Shown piece by piece: positions 5,445 through 5,445 of a stretch of DNA of 5,445 bases. Position numbers and translations under genes: made by a program. Source of the DNA: an uncultured Muribaculaceae bacterium (GTDB lineage Bacteria; Bacteroidota; Bacteroidia; Bacteroidales; Muribaculaceae); the NCBI GenBank assembly GCA_905207535.1, contig CAJLLX010000117.1, positions 1-5,445 of the forward strand, in the 5' to 3' direction. Under the pieces are notes generated by a model that saw only the letters and a program-made list of their open reading frames with translations, was not told the origin of the DNA and ran no database searches. Every line of letters starts with the position of its first letter. The stretch's first letter is position 1.

Positions 5445-5445
5445 A

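Overview
The window looks like an ordinary chromosomal segment of a GC-rich member of the Bacteroidales, most plausibly a gut Muribaculaceae-type organism. That is an inference from four signs: a Bacteroidetes-type -7 promoter box (TAnnTTTG) ahead of guaB, no Shine-Dalgarno sequence before any start, a long triple-domain periplasmic prolyl isomerase of a Bacteroidetes type, and a secreted enzyme ending in a Por/type IX-like C-terminal tail. No rRNA, tRNA, CRISPR array, insertion sequence or phage gene is visible.

Layout. On the plus strand, the first 115 bases hold the last 37 codons of a gene for a very basic, Ser/Gly/Arg/Lys-rich protein tail. A short hairpin follows, then a complete gene (161-1351) for a secreted phosphatidylinositol-specific phospholipase C-like protein. 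A 220-base convergent intergenic region (1352-1571) holds a perfect 16-bp terminator stem, a small AT-rich repeat cluster and a short tandem repeat. On the minus strand lies a periplasmic parvulin-type peptidyl-prolyl isomerase (start corrected to 3500, end 1572). A 303-base gap (3501-3803) holds two terminator-like hairpins for the upstream guaB transcript and a possible promoter for the isomerase gene. Next comes guaB (5285 to 3804, minus), encoding IMP dehydrogenase. The last 160 bases hold the guaB promoter region, with a perfect -7 box at 5339-5332 and, near the window edge, a palindrome overlapping a second -7-like box.

How the genes work together. guaB is purine housekeeping in the cytoplasm. 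The isomerase is envelope housekeeping (folding or quality control of exported proteins). The phospholipase is predicted to be exported and to cut inositol phospholipids or related lipids. The terminators between guaB and the isomerase, and between the two convergent genes, suggest at least three transcription units rather than one system. I found no convincing undescribed multi-gene system. The items most worth a second look are the secreted PI-PLC with its sorting-type tail, the non-coding structures flanking guaB, and the hairpin core shared by two intergenic regions.
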